From Linum tenue (lineage: Eukaryota; Streptophyta; Magnoliopsida; Malpighiales; Linaceae): 64,000 nucleotides of DNA. The notes under the pieces were generated by a model. That model did no database searches, was not told the DNA's origin, and saw only the letters and a list, made by a program, of their open reading frames with translations. The position numbers and the translations under genes were made by a program. Positions 54,939 through 64,000 of this stretch are shown piece by piece. The stretch covers positions 82,268,547 through 82,332,546 of the forward strand of contig CAMGYJ010000005.1 of the NCBI GenBank assembly GCA_946122785.1. Reading direction: 5' to 3'. The stretch's first letter is position 1. Each line of letters starts with the position of its first letter.

Positions 54939-56709
54939 CGCCCCCGCAAGCTGGCGAGTAGGCATTGAATACTCCTAGCTTGTTGAGAAGAAACTTCAGT
55001 CGATAGCGAGTAACACCTTTGGTAAAGATATCTGCAATTTGATCATTTGTTCTCACATGGTTCAGTTTGATCAGTCCAGACTTCAATCTTTCTCTTGTAA
55101 CGTGACAATCGATTTCAATGTGTTTCATCCTCTCATGAAACACTGGATTCTCCGCGATGTGCAGGGCTGATTTGTTGTCACAGAAGAGAGGGATTGGAAG
55201 CGGTACTTGGACACCCATTTCAAGCAACAAATTCCTGAGCCACTGCACTTCACAAACCACTTGTGCTAATGCTCTGTATTCAGCTTCAGAGGATGAACGA
55301 GAGACAATAGTCTGCTTCTTGGTCTTCCAAGTAATTAAAGAAGTTTCCAGAAACGTACAATAACCAGTCAAGGACCTTCTTGAATCAGGGCAACTAGCCC
55401 AATCAACATCACAAAAACCTGACAACTCCAATTTTGAGTCTGACCTGAAAATCAGACCTTGTCCAGGTGTATGTTTGAGATACCTGATGAACCTATGTGC
55501 TGCTTGAAGATGTTCAACAGTTTGTGTTCCTTGAAACTGTGCTAACTGTTGAACAACATAGGTGACATCTGGTCTGGTGATAGTGAGGTAATGCAGCCTC
55601 CCTATCAACCTTCTATAAACTGTAGGATCAGGTAGAGCTTCCCCTTGTGTTGCTGTCAACTTCAAATTGCAATCCACAGGGGAAAGGCAACCCTTTGCCT
55701 CAAGATATCCTATATCAGTGATCAACTCCAAACAATACTTCTTCTGACTCGAGGAAATCCCCTTGTGGTCTCTTAGAACTTCCAGTCCCAAGAAATAGCT
55801 CATTTGGCCAAGATCCTTTACCTTGAACTCCCTTCCAAGGAACAACTTCAATTGTTCTATATCACCCAAATAACTTCCTGCAATAAGAATGTCATCCACA
55901 TATACTAGGACAACCACAATCCTACCTTGAATCCATCTCACAAACATAGAGTAGTCTAAGGATGTTTGGGAATAACCATTCTTCATCAATGCAGTTGTTA
56001 ATTTGGCAAACTATTGTCTGCTGGCTTGCTTGAGCCCAGAGATTTCTTTGTAAACAAGTCCCTGCCCCCTAGGAACATTTGCTCCAGGAGGTATTTCAAG
56101 GTAAACTTCCTCTTCTAAGTCTCCATGCAGAAATGCATTGGAGACATCCATCTGATGGATGTGCCAGTCCTTAGATGCTGCTACTGCTAACAAAGTTTTC
56201 ACTGAGTTAATCTTAGCAACAGGTGAATAGGTGTCTAGGAAGTCAATCCCATAGATTTGTGTATACCCCTTAGCCAATACTCTGGATTTGAACCTCTCAA
56301 TGGTTCCATCAGACCTATGTTTGATCTTGAACACCCATTTAGAACCCACTGCCTTCTTCCCTTCAGGTAGCTTGACCACTTCCCAAGTTTGATTTTCCTC
56401 TAGTGCTGCTAGCTCTTCATTGCAGGCTTGATTCCATCTGGGATCTTTACAAGCTTCTGCATATGAGGTAGGTTCTTCATTTAGCATAACACTGAGTGCA
56501 AAAGATCTCTGGGAAGGGGTAAGTTGTTCATAGGAGAAATGCTGCCAGACATGGTGTTTTGAACAGGATGCAACAATGTTCACATGATAATCCTTGTGCC
56601 ATGCTGGAACACTGCGAGTTCTAGTGGACTTCCTGAGATATTCAGTCTCATCAGAGGCATTATCATCAGGAAAGACTTCTATCTCAGCATCCTCCCCCCC
56701 AGAATGCAA
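54939..56709 (-). pseudogene. Reverse transcriptase and RNase H of copia 2
   Basis: The first piece, 56709-56011, contains [40 protein letters not shown] and [20 protein letters not shown]. It stops where a Trp codon (GLKQASRQW in relatives) reads TAG. The second piece, 55989-54916, keeps the catalytic VYVDDILIAG, then YRRLIGRLHYLTITRPDVTY and a full RNase H with DVDWASCPDSRRSLTGY, SSSEAEYRAL and FCDNKSALHIAENPVFHERM. Apart from that stop the domain looks intact. It would make the cDNA copy of the element. Confidence 0.9.
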
Positions 56710-57347
56710 ACCAGGAACCTCTGAGTGTGTGGAAGAAGAGGGTTGTGTAGGAGAAGGGACTGGTGTTTGGTTGGGTAAGGTAGCAGGAGAGTGAGAGGTA
56801 CTGGGTGCATTATGGGAAGTATTAGAAGGAGATGTAGTAGAGGAAGAAGGAGTGGTTGGTATAGGTGACAGAATAGGATAGATGGGGTGTGAAACAAGGA
56901 CAGGAGTGGTGGAGGATGAGGAGGAAGTGAGAAAGGGAAAGATTGTCTCATAGAAAGTGACATCTCTAGAGACAAAGAAGGTGTGTGAGTTGAGATCATA
57001 GAGTTTAAACCCTTTGATTCCAGTAGGGAATCCAATGAAAATACACTGTTTGGCTCTACTGTCAAACTTGGTTCTGTCTCTATGTAGAGTGGCAGCATAA
57101 CAAAGACAACCAAATGTTCTTAACCTAGATAGACTTGGTGGTTTGTGATAGAGTAATTCATAGGGTGATTTATTGTCAAGGACAGAAGAAGGGATCCTGT
57201 TAATGAGGTATACTGCGTGTAAAATACAATCACTCCAGAATTGGAGAGGGAACCAGACTGGAATCTTAATGACCTATCCACATTCAAGATGTGTTTGTGC
57301 TTCCTCTCAACCCTAGCATTTTGCTCAGGGGTTTCAACACATGACAA
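56679..57347 (-). pseudogene. Integrase C-terminal part and linker, copia 2
   Basis: 57347-57120 contains [18 protein letters not shown] with the catalytic Glu, then a frame change. 57113-56679 continues in a Ser/Pro/Leu-rich linker toward the reverse transcriptase. An in-frame stop at 57348 separates it from the main integrase frame. Confidence 0.8.
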
Positions 57348-58376
57348 CTAATGTTCAATCCTATGAGCAACATAAAACTCAGCCATATGGAATTCACCTC
57401 CTTGATCACTTCTAATGACCTTGACAGATTTGGAGGACTGCTTAGACACCATCACACAAAAAGACTCCAATAGATTACTAGCTTCTGATTTGTACTTCAT
57501 CAAATATGTCCAAACACCACGTGAGTAGTCATCCACAATGGTAAGAAAATAAGAGTATCCCTCATGGGATTTAACAGCAAGTGGCCCCCAGATGTCCACA
57601 TGAATAAGAGAAAAAGCATCTTGTGCATGAGATGAACTAACAGGGAAAGGAAGCCTTTTGTGTTTGGCAAAGTGACAGGTTTCACAATAAAAAACAGGTG
57701 AGCTATTACAAGGTACTAAGAGTTTTTCTTTCTCCCTATGAAGATGTCCTAGCCTCCAGTGCCATAACTCAATGTTTAGTGGTGTGAAGTTGTAAGTGGC
57801 TGCTGCCAGAGGTTGTGATTGAGAAGGTGGAGAGGTCTTGAAGCTTAGTTGATAAAGCCCTCTAATCTGCTTTGCCAAACCAGTCCTGCTGTGGGTCATG
57901 AGGCCCTGAATTTGGCAAGAGTCAGATTCAAAGTGTAAGGAGATGGGTAAATCATCTGTAAGTTTACTAGCAGAGACTAGGTTAAAAGAAAAACTTGGCA
58001 CTAGGAGGACATTATCTAGGATCAAACCAGTAGGCAGTTTAACTCTTCCTATGTGACTAACAGCCACTTTGGTGCCATTTGGCAGGACAACAAACTGGTT
58101 GTGGACAGGAGTGGACTTTATGAAAAGATCCAGGGTGCAAGCTATGTGATCAGAGGCACCTGTGTCAAGTATCCATATGCCTACCAATCCGTCTGTGTGA
58201 TGTTGTAAGTGAGAGGAAAGAATGTACTTACCGGCACTGTTGGGAAAATGAGGAATGTGCTGAGATACTGAGAAGGCATGATGATTCATTGATGGTGATG
58301 CTGGTGGAGAGGGACTAGGAGAAGAAGTAACTGAATTCAAAAGGAACTTGAGTTTGTTCAGTTCTTCTGGAGACAA
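57348..58376 (-). pseudogene. Protease and integrase core of copia 2
   Basis: A 342-residue frame. LSPEELNKLKFLL-type gag tail comes first, then protease IWILDTGASDHIAC near 58180. The integrase zinc region follows (LWHWRLGHLH, CETCHFAKHKR), then the core with VDIWGPLAV and VIRSDQGGEF. The frame ends at a stop just before the catalytic Glu block, which lies in the next piece. Confidence 0.88.
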
Positions 58377-58384
58377 ACCAAAAC

Positions 58385-59454
58385 TCCCACTAGAGTTCCT
58401 GGTATCAATGCTTGGCTTAGCATCTGAACTAGCAGAGTCACTGTCAGTGGAAGAATCACTCTATGAGACAGCTGCAACCACATTTCCACCTGTCATGCGA
58501 GCCTTCTTACGTTTCAGGCTATATCAGTCTTCAATGTTGTGGTTCTCTTACTTACAGTATCGACAGAATTTCTTGCCATCTGATGCTTCTGAAGGTCTCT
58601 GCTGGCTCCCTGAGTTGCCTTGAACAGCAATGGCAACACTATGAACGCCCTTTGCACCTCCAGCCTTATCACCTTTTATCTTCTGCTTATGTTGCAGAAG
58701 ATCATTCACTGCATTCTCCACTGTTGGCAGTGGCTTCATCATCAATAATTGAGTATGCACTACCTCATACTCAGGTCTTAAGCCTTTTAAGAAACGTATC
58801 AGGTATTCAACTTCCTGTTTCTGTTTGAATGCTTCCACAGCTGCACATAGGCGGGTTCTCTGGGCCACACAATCACATTCAACGATGGGATTGAATTGGA
58901 GGTTCTCCTCCCACAAACCCTTGAACGCAGTATAGTACTGTGTGATGTTCTAGTTTCCTTGCTTACAAGCAATGATCTGATCTTGGAGATTGGCTAACTT
59001 AATAGCATTTGGGAGATCAAACCTCCTCTTCAAATCTTCCCAAAGGACCCTTAGCATTCTCATGTTGCATTACACTACGCCTTATTTCCTTTTCGATTGA
59101 GTTAAGAATCCAGCATAAGACTAGTGTGTTTGAGGCATCCCATAACCCATAACTGGGATCTTCAGCAGCAGGCATTGTAATACTACCATCAATAAACACT
59201 ATCTTGTGCTTAGTCTTCAAAGCCATACGCATGGCTCGTTGCCACATTTGATAGTTAGATCCATCGAGGTTTTCAGAAACAATTGTCTGGGAGATGTTCT
59301 CATTTGGGTTAATGTAAAAGGGGTTACCAAATTGAAGATCTCCACGGCCATTGTTGTTGCTATTGTAAGTCGTTCCACTGGTCTGCGCACCAAAAGATCC
59401 AAAAGGAATAGCTCCACTACCAGGAGTAGTTTGTGGGGGTGTGTTTGCCATCAC
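58385..59454 (-). pseudogene. gag of copia 2
   Basis: The preferred start is the ATG at 59451 or 59454. The first piece has NPFYINPNENISQTIVSENL and DGSNYQMWQRAMRMALKTKH, the same gag domain as copia 1. One extra G near 59049 shifts the frame. The second piece (58916-58548) continues with LLMMKPLPTVENAVNDLLQH. Its zinc knuckle begins CRYC but is broken by a stop (58548) and a further stop at the last Cys position. Confidence 0.85.
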
Positions 59455-59474
59455 GAATCACTGGATCTGGTCCA

Positions 59475-59486
59475 GCTCTGATACCA
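59475..59486 (-). promoter_or_regulatory. tRNA-Met primer-binding site of copia 2
   Basis: TGGTATCAGAGC on the minus strand, directly after the 5' LTR end TTCATA with no spacer. Confidence 0.9.
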
Positions 59487-59904
59487 TATGAAAAGCTCAA
59501 TGAGCTTAGGGTTTGTAGAAAAAGGAGAAGAGAAGAAGAAGGCGGTATGGGAAATGGAAAATTCGCAAGAGAGCAGATCTCCTTTGTACTCTGTATTTAT
59601 ACTAAGTGAAAGAGTAAAGTTACAGCAAATAGTGAAAATGGAAATGTTTGTTAAAACGAAATTCAAAAGACAGTAAAAATAAATGCCACTTGTCTTCTGT
59701 TTGATTGGCCTCCTTTGCTCCACCTAACGGTCAACCAGAGACCTCCACCACGTCGCTTCAATCTTCCGCTTGAGTTAGATGGAGGGGAAGGCAGAAACGT
59801 GAAACGTTTCTGCCTAAGTTGCTGAAACGTTTCTTCCTTCTTCCTTTGCCATCAACGAGCTCTGCAACTAGCCGTTGAGCTTCATTCTTCTTCCTGGATT
59901 GATA
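59487..59904 (-). repeat. 5' LTR of copia 2
   Basis: The right-hand LTR; minus-strand termini TATCAATC and TTCATA. It differs from the left copy mainly in a region near 59815-59850. Confidence 0.93.
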
Positions 59905-59909
59905 GCCTT

Positions 59910-60519
59910 CACTGTCCATTGCCTCTCTCTCAGCCTTCATCTACTCTCGGATCTATGTTCGATTTCCAAAAATGAGGCCGGCGGCGGCGGATGCATGTAA
60001 GAGCAGTGGCCACGAGGCCATGGCGGCGCTGCGTGTACGACGTAGAGAGGCGATAAGGGAAAGCAAGCTGTAGATTTCTTTTGCTCCTCCACCAAGTACG
60101 GTGTAAATTGCATGCGCTGGAGTAGGACCAAGCTTGGGTTTTAATGTGTTTGACCTAGGTTTAGCAAGTTGGAAGAGGTGGCCGCCCCTAATTTTGATTG
60201 AAGTTGTGTTCTTTTTAATTGATAGGAAACAGAGCATTGAAGAACAGAGAGAAGAGTTTTTCTGGGAATAAGAACTAGTAGAGAATCGATTATGGCTGGG
60301 ACCTGGGACTGGGGAGGGTAAATGGTGTCGCCAAATCGAGGGCAGTATTGGTATTTGCCTTAAATATCACATGTCAAATACCACATATATAGGATTTAGC
60401 CAAACGAGATTATTAGTCCTAATTTTCATAGAAATAACACAGAAATACCACTTCGACAATTAATGGATTATTTCAACTTTAAAATAACTAATTACCCAAT
60501 CACCCATCCAAACGACCCC
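59910..60519. other. Right part of the outer TIR element
   Basis: This continues the sequence interrupted by copia 2. A minus-strand frame at 59953-60237 includes MASWPLLLHASAAAGLIFGN, which I do not recognise. The segment ends in the TIR complement of 44477. No gene is claimed. Confidence 0.4.
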
Positions 60520-60737
60520 TCAATTAAAGGATTTGATCTAATTTACAATGAAATGGATTGAATTGGATAGGATTCATTGATTTTCTCACTTCTGACCTGA
60601 TCATACAAAAAATGAATATTGAAAAATATGAATTGAATTGATATTTGTACGGAAGCGAAGCGGACTGTTGCACAAAGTGATATCCTGTGTTGCATACTTT
60701 TCTAACCCATTCGATGGTAGTTACCAGTTACAACGAA

Positions 60738-62410
60738 TAGGGGTGGAAATTGGGGTGGGTGTGGTTATCCGCCCCACATTTTGCGGGTACCCACACCCAC
60801 AAATTTACAATTATGCTATCCACAACCCGCACCGCAGTGGTTAGTGGGTAACCACTACCCACTGTGGGTTTGTGCGGGTTGGGTGTGGTTACCCGCAAAA
60901 ATCCATATTTGCAAGCGTAGAGTTCTAGTCGCCACTAACGTATTTGTTGTTCGTAACTATACTATAGTGATATACACTTGTGTTGTTCGTGGAGATACAA
61001 TTTTGTACATCGATCTTACTCAACGTGAAGATTTTTTCTTTTTGAGTTTGGTATTCAACTTTTGTGTCAGAGAGCTGTGATTTCATATTTCCCCGACTAG
61101 GGGTGAAATATGACATTTAAATATGATCTTTTATTTTTTTCACACAAAAGCAAAAACATACTGATAAAAGTTACAAAAGGTGTTCACTTTTAATGAATTG
61201 ATTATTCTCCACTCTATCGATTATAGTGTTTTATAAACGAAAAAATTCTTACATAAAACTGATTAGGTGTGTCTTTTTTATTTGGTGGCTACTTTAATTT
61301 TTATCCTCACACTTTTCACATACTATTATATTATAAAGTTAATTCACTAAATAAATATAATTAGTGTGGGTATTGTGGATTAATCGCGGTGGGCAGTGGA
61401 TAACGGGAACGGATCAGGTCAGTAATCTTATGGTGAGTAACCATGAGTAACCCGTCCACATCAGCATGACATCAGCATCCTTCTCTCTCTTGGAAAGCCT
61501 TTAATTTTCCCCTCTTTAATCTTTGACGGACGATTTCTCACTCGTTTTAAGTCGAAATTTAATTTTTTTTACATAGTTAGATCAGATTAATTGTGCTCTT
61601 CAAAATGATATCCATTTTGATATATTTTTCGAACAAAAAAAATTGAGCCATTTTTACCAGTCTATACCATATGATATTGACTGGTATTGAAATAAGAGCA
61701 TACCTATGGTTTGAAAAGCGTACCATGGTAATATGAACAAACCAAGACTGTAGGATGGTTGAACACATGATAGTAGAAATATATTAACTGTCATTTACGA
61801 CTTTTAACATTGTGTACCATAAGATACCACCCCGTACCAGGGTGGTATTATATGGTATTGTGTGGTATTTTTTGGTCCTGTAATTTGTTCACCCATAAAT
61901 TTGTAGATCCAATAGATCATAATGAACTCGTCCCTTCTATCCAAACGTTTTCAAAAATGAATTAAAAACGAAGAAAATACCATATGGTATGCAGTTGGTA
62001 CCGAGAGGCCAGAATTTTTTGTTCTAAAAAAATATTGAAAATTGATCTCATTTTGTAGAGCACGATGAACTCGTTCCACCTGTGCAAAAAAAAAATTAAA
62101 ATCCGAGTTAAAACGAAAAAAGATATGAGACGATTAAGAAAGCTAGGGAAAATAAAAATGGTCTTTAATTCTCCATCCTTAGATCTGAATTTTCTAAATG
62201 AAGGGTGCAGATTTGGTTATTGATGGATGCATAACACATGGTTATGCACACTATTTTGAGCCGTGGATAACCACTAACCACAAAAATCGTTATTTTACTA
62301 CCCACACCCAATCCACTACCCACAACTTGTGAGTATGGTTACCCACAATAGGTGCGGGTTGGTGCGGTTTGCGAATTATCCACAACTCGCAACCCAAACT
62401 TCCACCCCTA
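60738..62410. mobile_element. hAT-like element interrupted by a family A copy
   Basis: TAGGGGTGGAAATTGGGG at the left and the complement of AACTTCCACCCCTA at the right are inverted ends. Subterminal GGGTGTGG and ACCCACACCC repeats occur in both arms. No clear 8-bp target duplication is visible. The family A element (61405-62262) split it. Without it the element is about 0.8 kb and non-coding. Confidence 0.65.
61405..62262 (+). mobile_element. Family A MULE-like MITE, copy 3 (nested)
   Basis: Starts GGGAACGGATCAGGTCAG and ends ACTATTTTGAGCC, with the exact 9-bp duplication GTGGATAAC at 61396-61404 and 62263-62271. It is 858 bp, nearly the same length as copy 1 (853 bp), which lies in the opposite orientation at the other end of the window. 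No coding sequence. Confidence 0.88.
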
Positions 62411-62411
62411 A

Positions 62412-62923
62412 GACTCTCCACAATGTAAGTGAGTTTAGAGGGAAAAGTGGGAAAATAACCCACAATGTGGGTGGGAAAAGTGGAACAGATGGAGAAAGGG
62501 GGAAAATTGGTTTAGCAAACAAATGGTGGATGCAAGAGAGGGAGGAGGGGCCCACTGTCGGGCCCGCATATAATTTATTTTTTAATTTTTTTGTTCTAAT
62601 TTATTTGTTTTAATGGTTTTGTTTTATTGTGAGGTATTTTTATTGGTTTTATCCGCAACGGACAGAATTAACGACGTTATATTTAATTAGTAATGAAAAA
62701 ATTATATCGAAATGTTCGTATTAATTAATTATCACTAACTACGTAAACATCTTGATCATTATATAAAAGTAAAGTGAGGAAATCAACTGTAGATTGATTT
62801 TAGCAACAAAGTGCTAAACTAATTATCCACTTTTCTTTATAAAAAAAAAAAATTATCCACTTTTCTCACCCTGACAAAAACATCCATTTCCCCATTTTTC
62901 CTCCCACCCAAATGTGGATGGTC
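62412..62923. mobile_element. Harbinger-like MITE
   Basis: GACTCTCCACAATGT and complement GACCATCCACATTTG are imperfect inverted ends flanked by TAA on both sides (62409-62411 and 62924-62926). GTGGGAAAA and TTTTTCCTCCCAC motifs repeat inward in inverted orientation. Non-coding, about 512 bp. Confidence 0.6.
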
Positions 62924-62926
62924 TAA

Positions 62927-63311
62927 CAACGAAGGTAATTTATTGGTGAAAGCACCTTTCTTGGTTCTCCGAACTACCTAAGTCCGATCAGCGTGGCATT
63001 ACTTTCCGCCAAGATCGGACGCGAAGAATTTAACATTTCAGAAAGGAGTCCTCAAGCTGTTTGACAAAATGCCTAGCCGAGACGCAACCGCACCACGCCC
63101 GATCGAAGAGCTGCCTGGTACTTCCCAAAACTGCATATTTCAATTTTATACAACTCTTTCATCCGCACACAAATCATGGCTGTAACAATTTCTCTCCCTA
63201 TATACGTGTAAGAAGAAAGAAATAAGAAATCAGACCGACAATGGAAGGAAAAAAGAATGAAATGGGAGGATGAAATCTCGAGTATCTACGTTCATGAACA
63301 ATCACCGGGTT
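62927..63311 (-). other. Downstream region of the receptor-like gene
   Basis: This holds the probable 3' UTR of the minus-strand receptor-like gene near 63200-63311. No other gene is seen. Confidence 0.4.
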
Positions 63312-64000
63312 CTACAGAGTCGTCGTTGATGAGAAGGGAGAAGAAAATGTAGATACTGGCCGTGAGAGATGATGGCACGAACACTTTGGATCGTGGATCG
63401 CCATTTTTCTCGTCATATCAAGCTTAGTGCAGTAAACGCAATACCTGCCTCCAAACTCATCGTAGCTTTCTTCTTCTTCCTCGTCGTCGTCATCGAGGTC
63501 TGTGTTGTACTCCTCGGTCATGTCTTCCGGCTGAACCCTTCTCCAGTCATTGCTCGTGTAGTATCTGAAGCCGCAAAGAGGAAGAAGCACCATGAGAATT
63601 CTGTCGATGTGGTCGTCGCACCACCTAGTTGCTTTCTTGCTAAAAATCAATGGTGCCATCACAGTTGCTGCAGCAGCTCCAAACCCTATTCCAGGTATTA
63701 TGAACTCCCAATCGAGGCTTTGTTGCCCTGATCCCTGCTTTCTCCCTGAAGGAGGCGGGGTGTTGCTATCTGAGCAGGATTTCATCAAAGGACTGCCGCA
63801 TAAACCTGGATTACCTTGGTATGAAGTGTTGTCAAATGTTAGGAACTGCCTGCCTGTAGGGATTTTTCCGAGGAGATTATTATTTGACAGGTTCACGAAC
63901 GAAAGGAATGTCAGCTCTGTGAGTTCCTGCGGGATTTCGCCACTGAGCTTGTTATCCGAGAGATCCAGTGACTCCAGCTGTGAGATGTTGCCGAATACTG
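63312..64000 (-). CDS. LRR receptor-like protein, C-terminal part (partial)
   Basis: The gene enters from beyond the window; the last 229 residues are present. First come leucine-rich repeats (ISQLESLDLSDNKLSGEIPQ, VNLSNNNLLGKIP), then the cap NPGLCGSPL, a Ser/Gly/Pro spacer, and one membrane span (about 63710-63642, WEFIIPGIGFGAAAATVMA). A short cytosolic tail follows: basic RWCDDHIDRIL, an acidic run of Asp/Glu, then RYCVYCTKLDMTRK and HDPKCSC. There is no kinase domain. This layout is that of plant receptor-like proteins of the Cf-9/RLP class, which sense extracellular ligands and signal with partner kinases such as SOBIR1. GxxxG-like glycines in the membrane span fit that model. The stop is TAG at 63312-63314. 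The start and any introns lie outside the window. Confidence 0.9.
   Translation of the reverse strand, partial: VFGNISQLESLDLSDNKLSGEIPQELTELTFLSFVNLSNNNLLGKIPTGRQFLTFDNTSYQGNPGLCGSPLMKSCSDSNTPPPSGRKQGSGQQSLDWEFIIPGIGFGAAAATVMAPLIFSKKATRWCDDHIDRILMVLLPLCGFRYYTSNDWRRVQPEDMTEEYNTDLDDDDEEEEESYDEFGGRYCVYCTKLDMTRKMAIHDPKCSCHHLSRPVSTFSSPFSSTTTL

Larger units (their letters stand above)
54513..59904 (-). mobile_element. Ty1/copia retrotransposon 2, nearly complete
   Basis: A 5.39-kb element on the minus strand with LTRs at 54513-54938 and 59487-59904 and the target duplication GCCTT at 54508-54512 and 59905-59909. Minus-strand LTR termini are TATCAATC and TTCATA, again TA...TA. It is less decayed than copia 1: long frames cover protease-integrase (58376-57348) and reverse transcriptase-RNase H (55989-54916). 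A few stops and frameshifts remain, so it is not autonomous as it stands. Confidence 0.94.
44477..60519. mobile_element. Possible outer TIR element enclosing a nest
   Basis: GGGGTCGTTTGGATAGGT at 44477 is matched by the complement GGGGTCGTTTGGATGGGT ending at 60519. The left flank is TAA and the right flank TCA, so a Harbinger-type 3-bp duplication is imperfect. If these are the two ends of one element, everything between them was inserted later: a CACTA-like arm, hAT, LINE, MULE and copia 2. The CT-rich sequence at 44690-44950 and 59910-60300 would then be its own interior. The pairing rests only on the terminal match. Confidence 0.4.

Noticed and set aside
63369..63731. Plus-strand frame opposite the receptor-like gene
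   Set aside because: A shadow of the minus-strand coding sequence.
1..64000. CRISPR arrays, bacterial operons, ribosome binding sites
   Set aside because: The window is plant nuclear DNA. Its regular repeats are MITE or transposon arrays without spacer structure.
1..64000. tRNA or rRNA genes
   Set aside because: I saw no cloverleaf with A and B boxes and no rRNA segment; tRNA-like motifs were only the retrotransposon primer sites.

Overview
The window looks like nuclear DNA of a flowering plant, probably a eudicot. The intergenic DNA is AT-rich, plant Ty1/copia and Ty3/gypsy retrotransposons are nested with MULE, hAT, CACTA and Harbinger-type DNA elements, and the two recognisable host genes are plant families: a LAX1/BA1/ROX-type bHLH and an LRR receptor-like protein. 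I could not identify the species. Almost every long reading frame outside those two genes is transposon remnant or chance.

Layout. 1-5150: tandem repeats and small inverted-repeat elements, some nested. 5157-14155: a complete but decayed Ty3/gypsy element of Tat type, with LTRs, 5-bp target duplication, dual RNase H and an antisense gene next to the 3' LTR. 14160-20960: solo LTR, hAT-like and MULE-like MITEs. 20969-26237: copia element 1, minus strand. 29385-29936: intronless bHLH gene, the clearest host gene. 29998-32152: a 50-bp direct duplication around an AT-rich insert with a Helitron-like end, just downstream of the bHLH stop codon. 32586-34919: small non-autonomous LTR element. 35151-36426: MULE-like element with a 51-bp tandem array. 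36900-44476: gene-poor DNA with a MITE in a TA microsatellite and a Harbinger-like MITE. 44477-60519: a stack of nested transposons (CACTA-like arm, hAT MITE, truncated LINE, captured gene fragments including beta-tubulin, a MULE split by a hAT, copia element 2). 60738-62410: a hAT-like element containing another MULE-like copy. 63312-64000: the 3' end of an LRR receptor-like protein on the minus strand, cut by the window edge.

The two host genes are not obviously connected: one is a predicted axillary-meristem regulator, the other a cell-surface receptor-like protein. The rest is best read as layered insertion history. Target-site duplications let many insertions be ordered exactly. The observations most worth following up are the chimeric captured-gene segment at 47409-50039, the spliced-looking antisense gene of the gypsy element with its own TATA box, and the 50-bp duplication flanking the Helitron-like insert beside the bHLH gene. 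Percentages and repeat limits were judged by eye; no database search was run.
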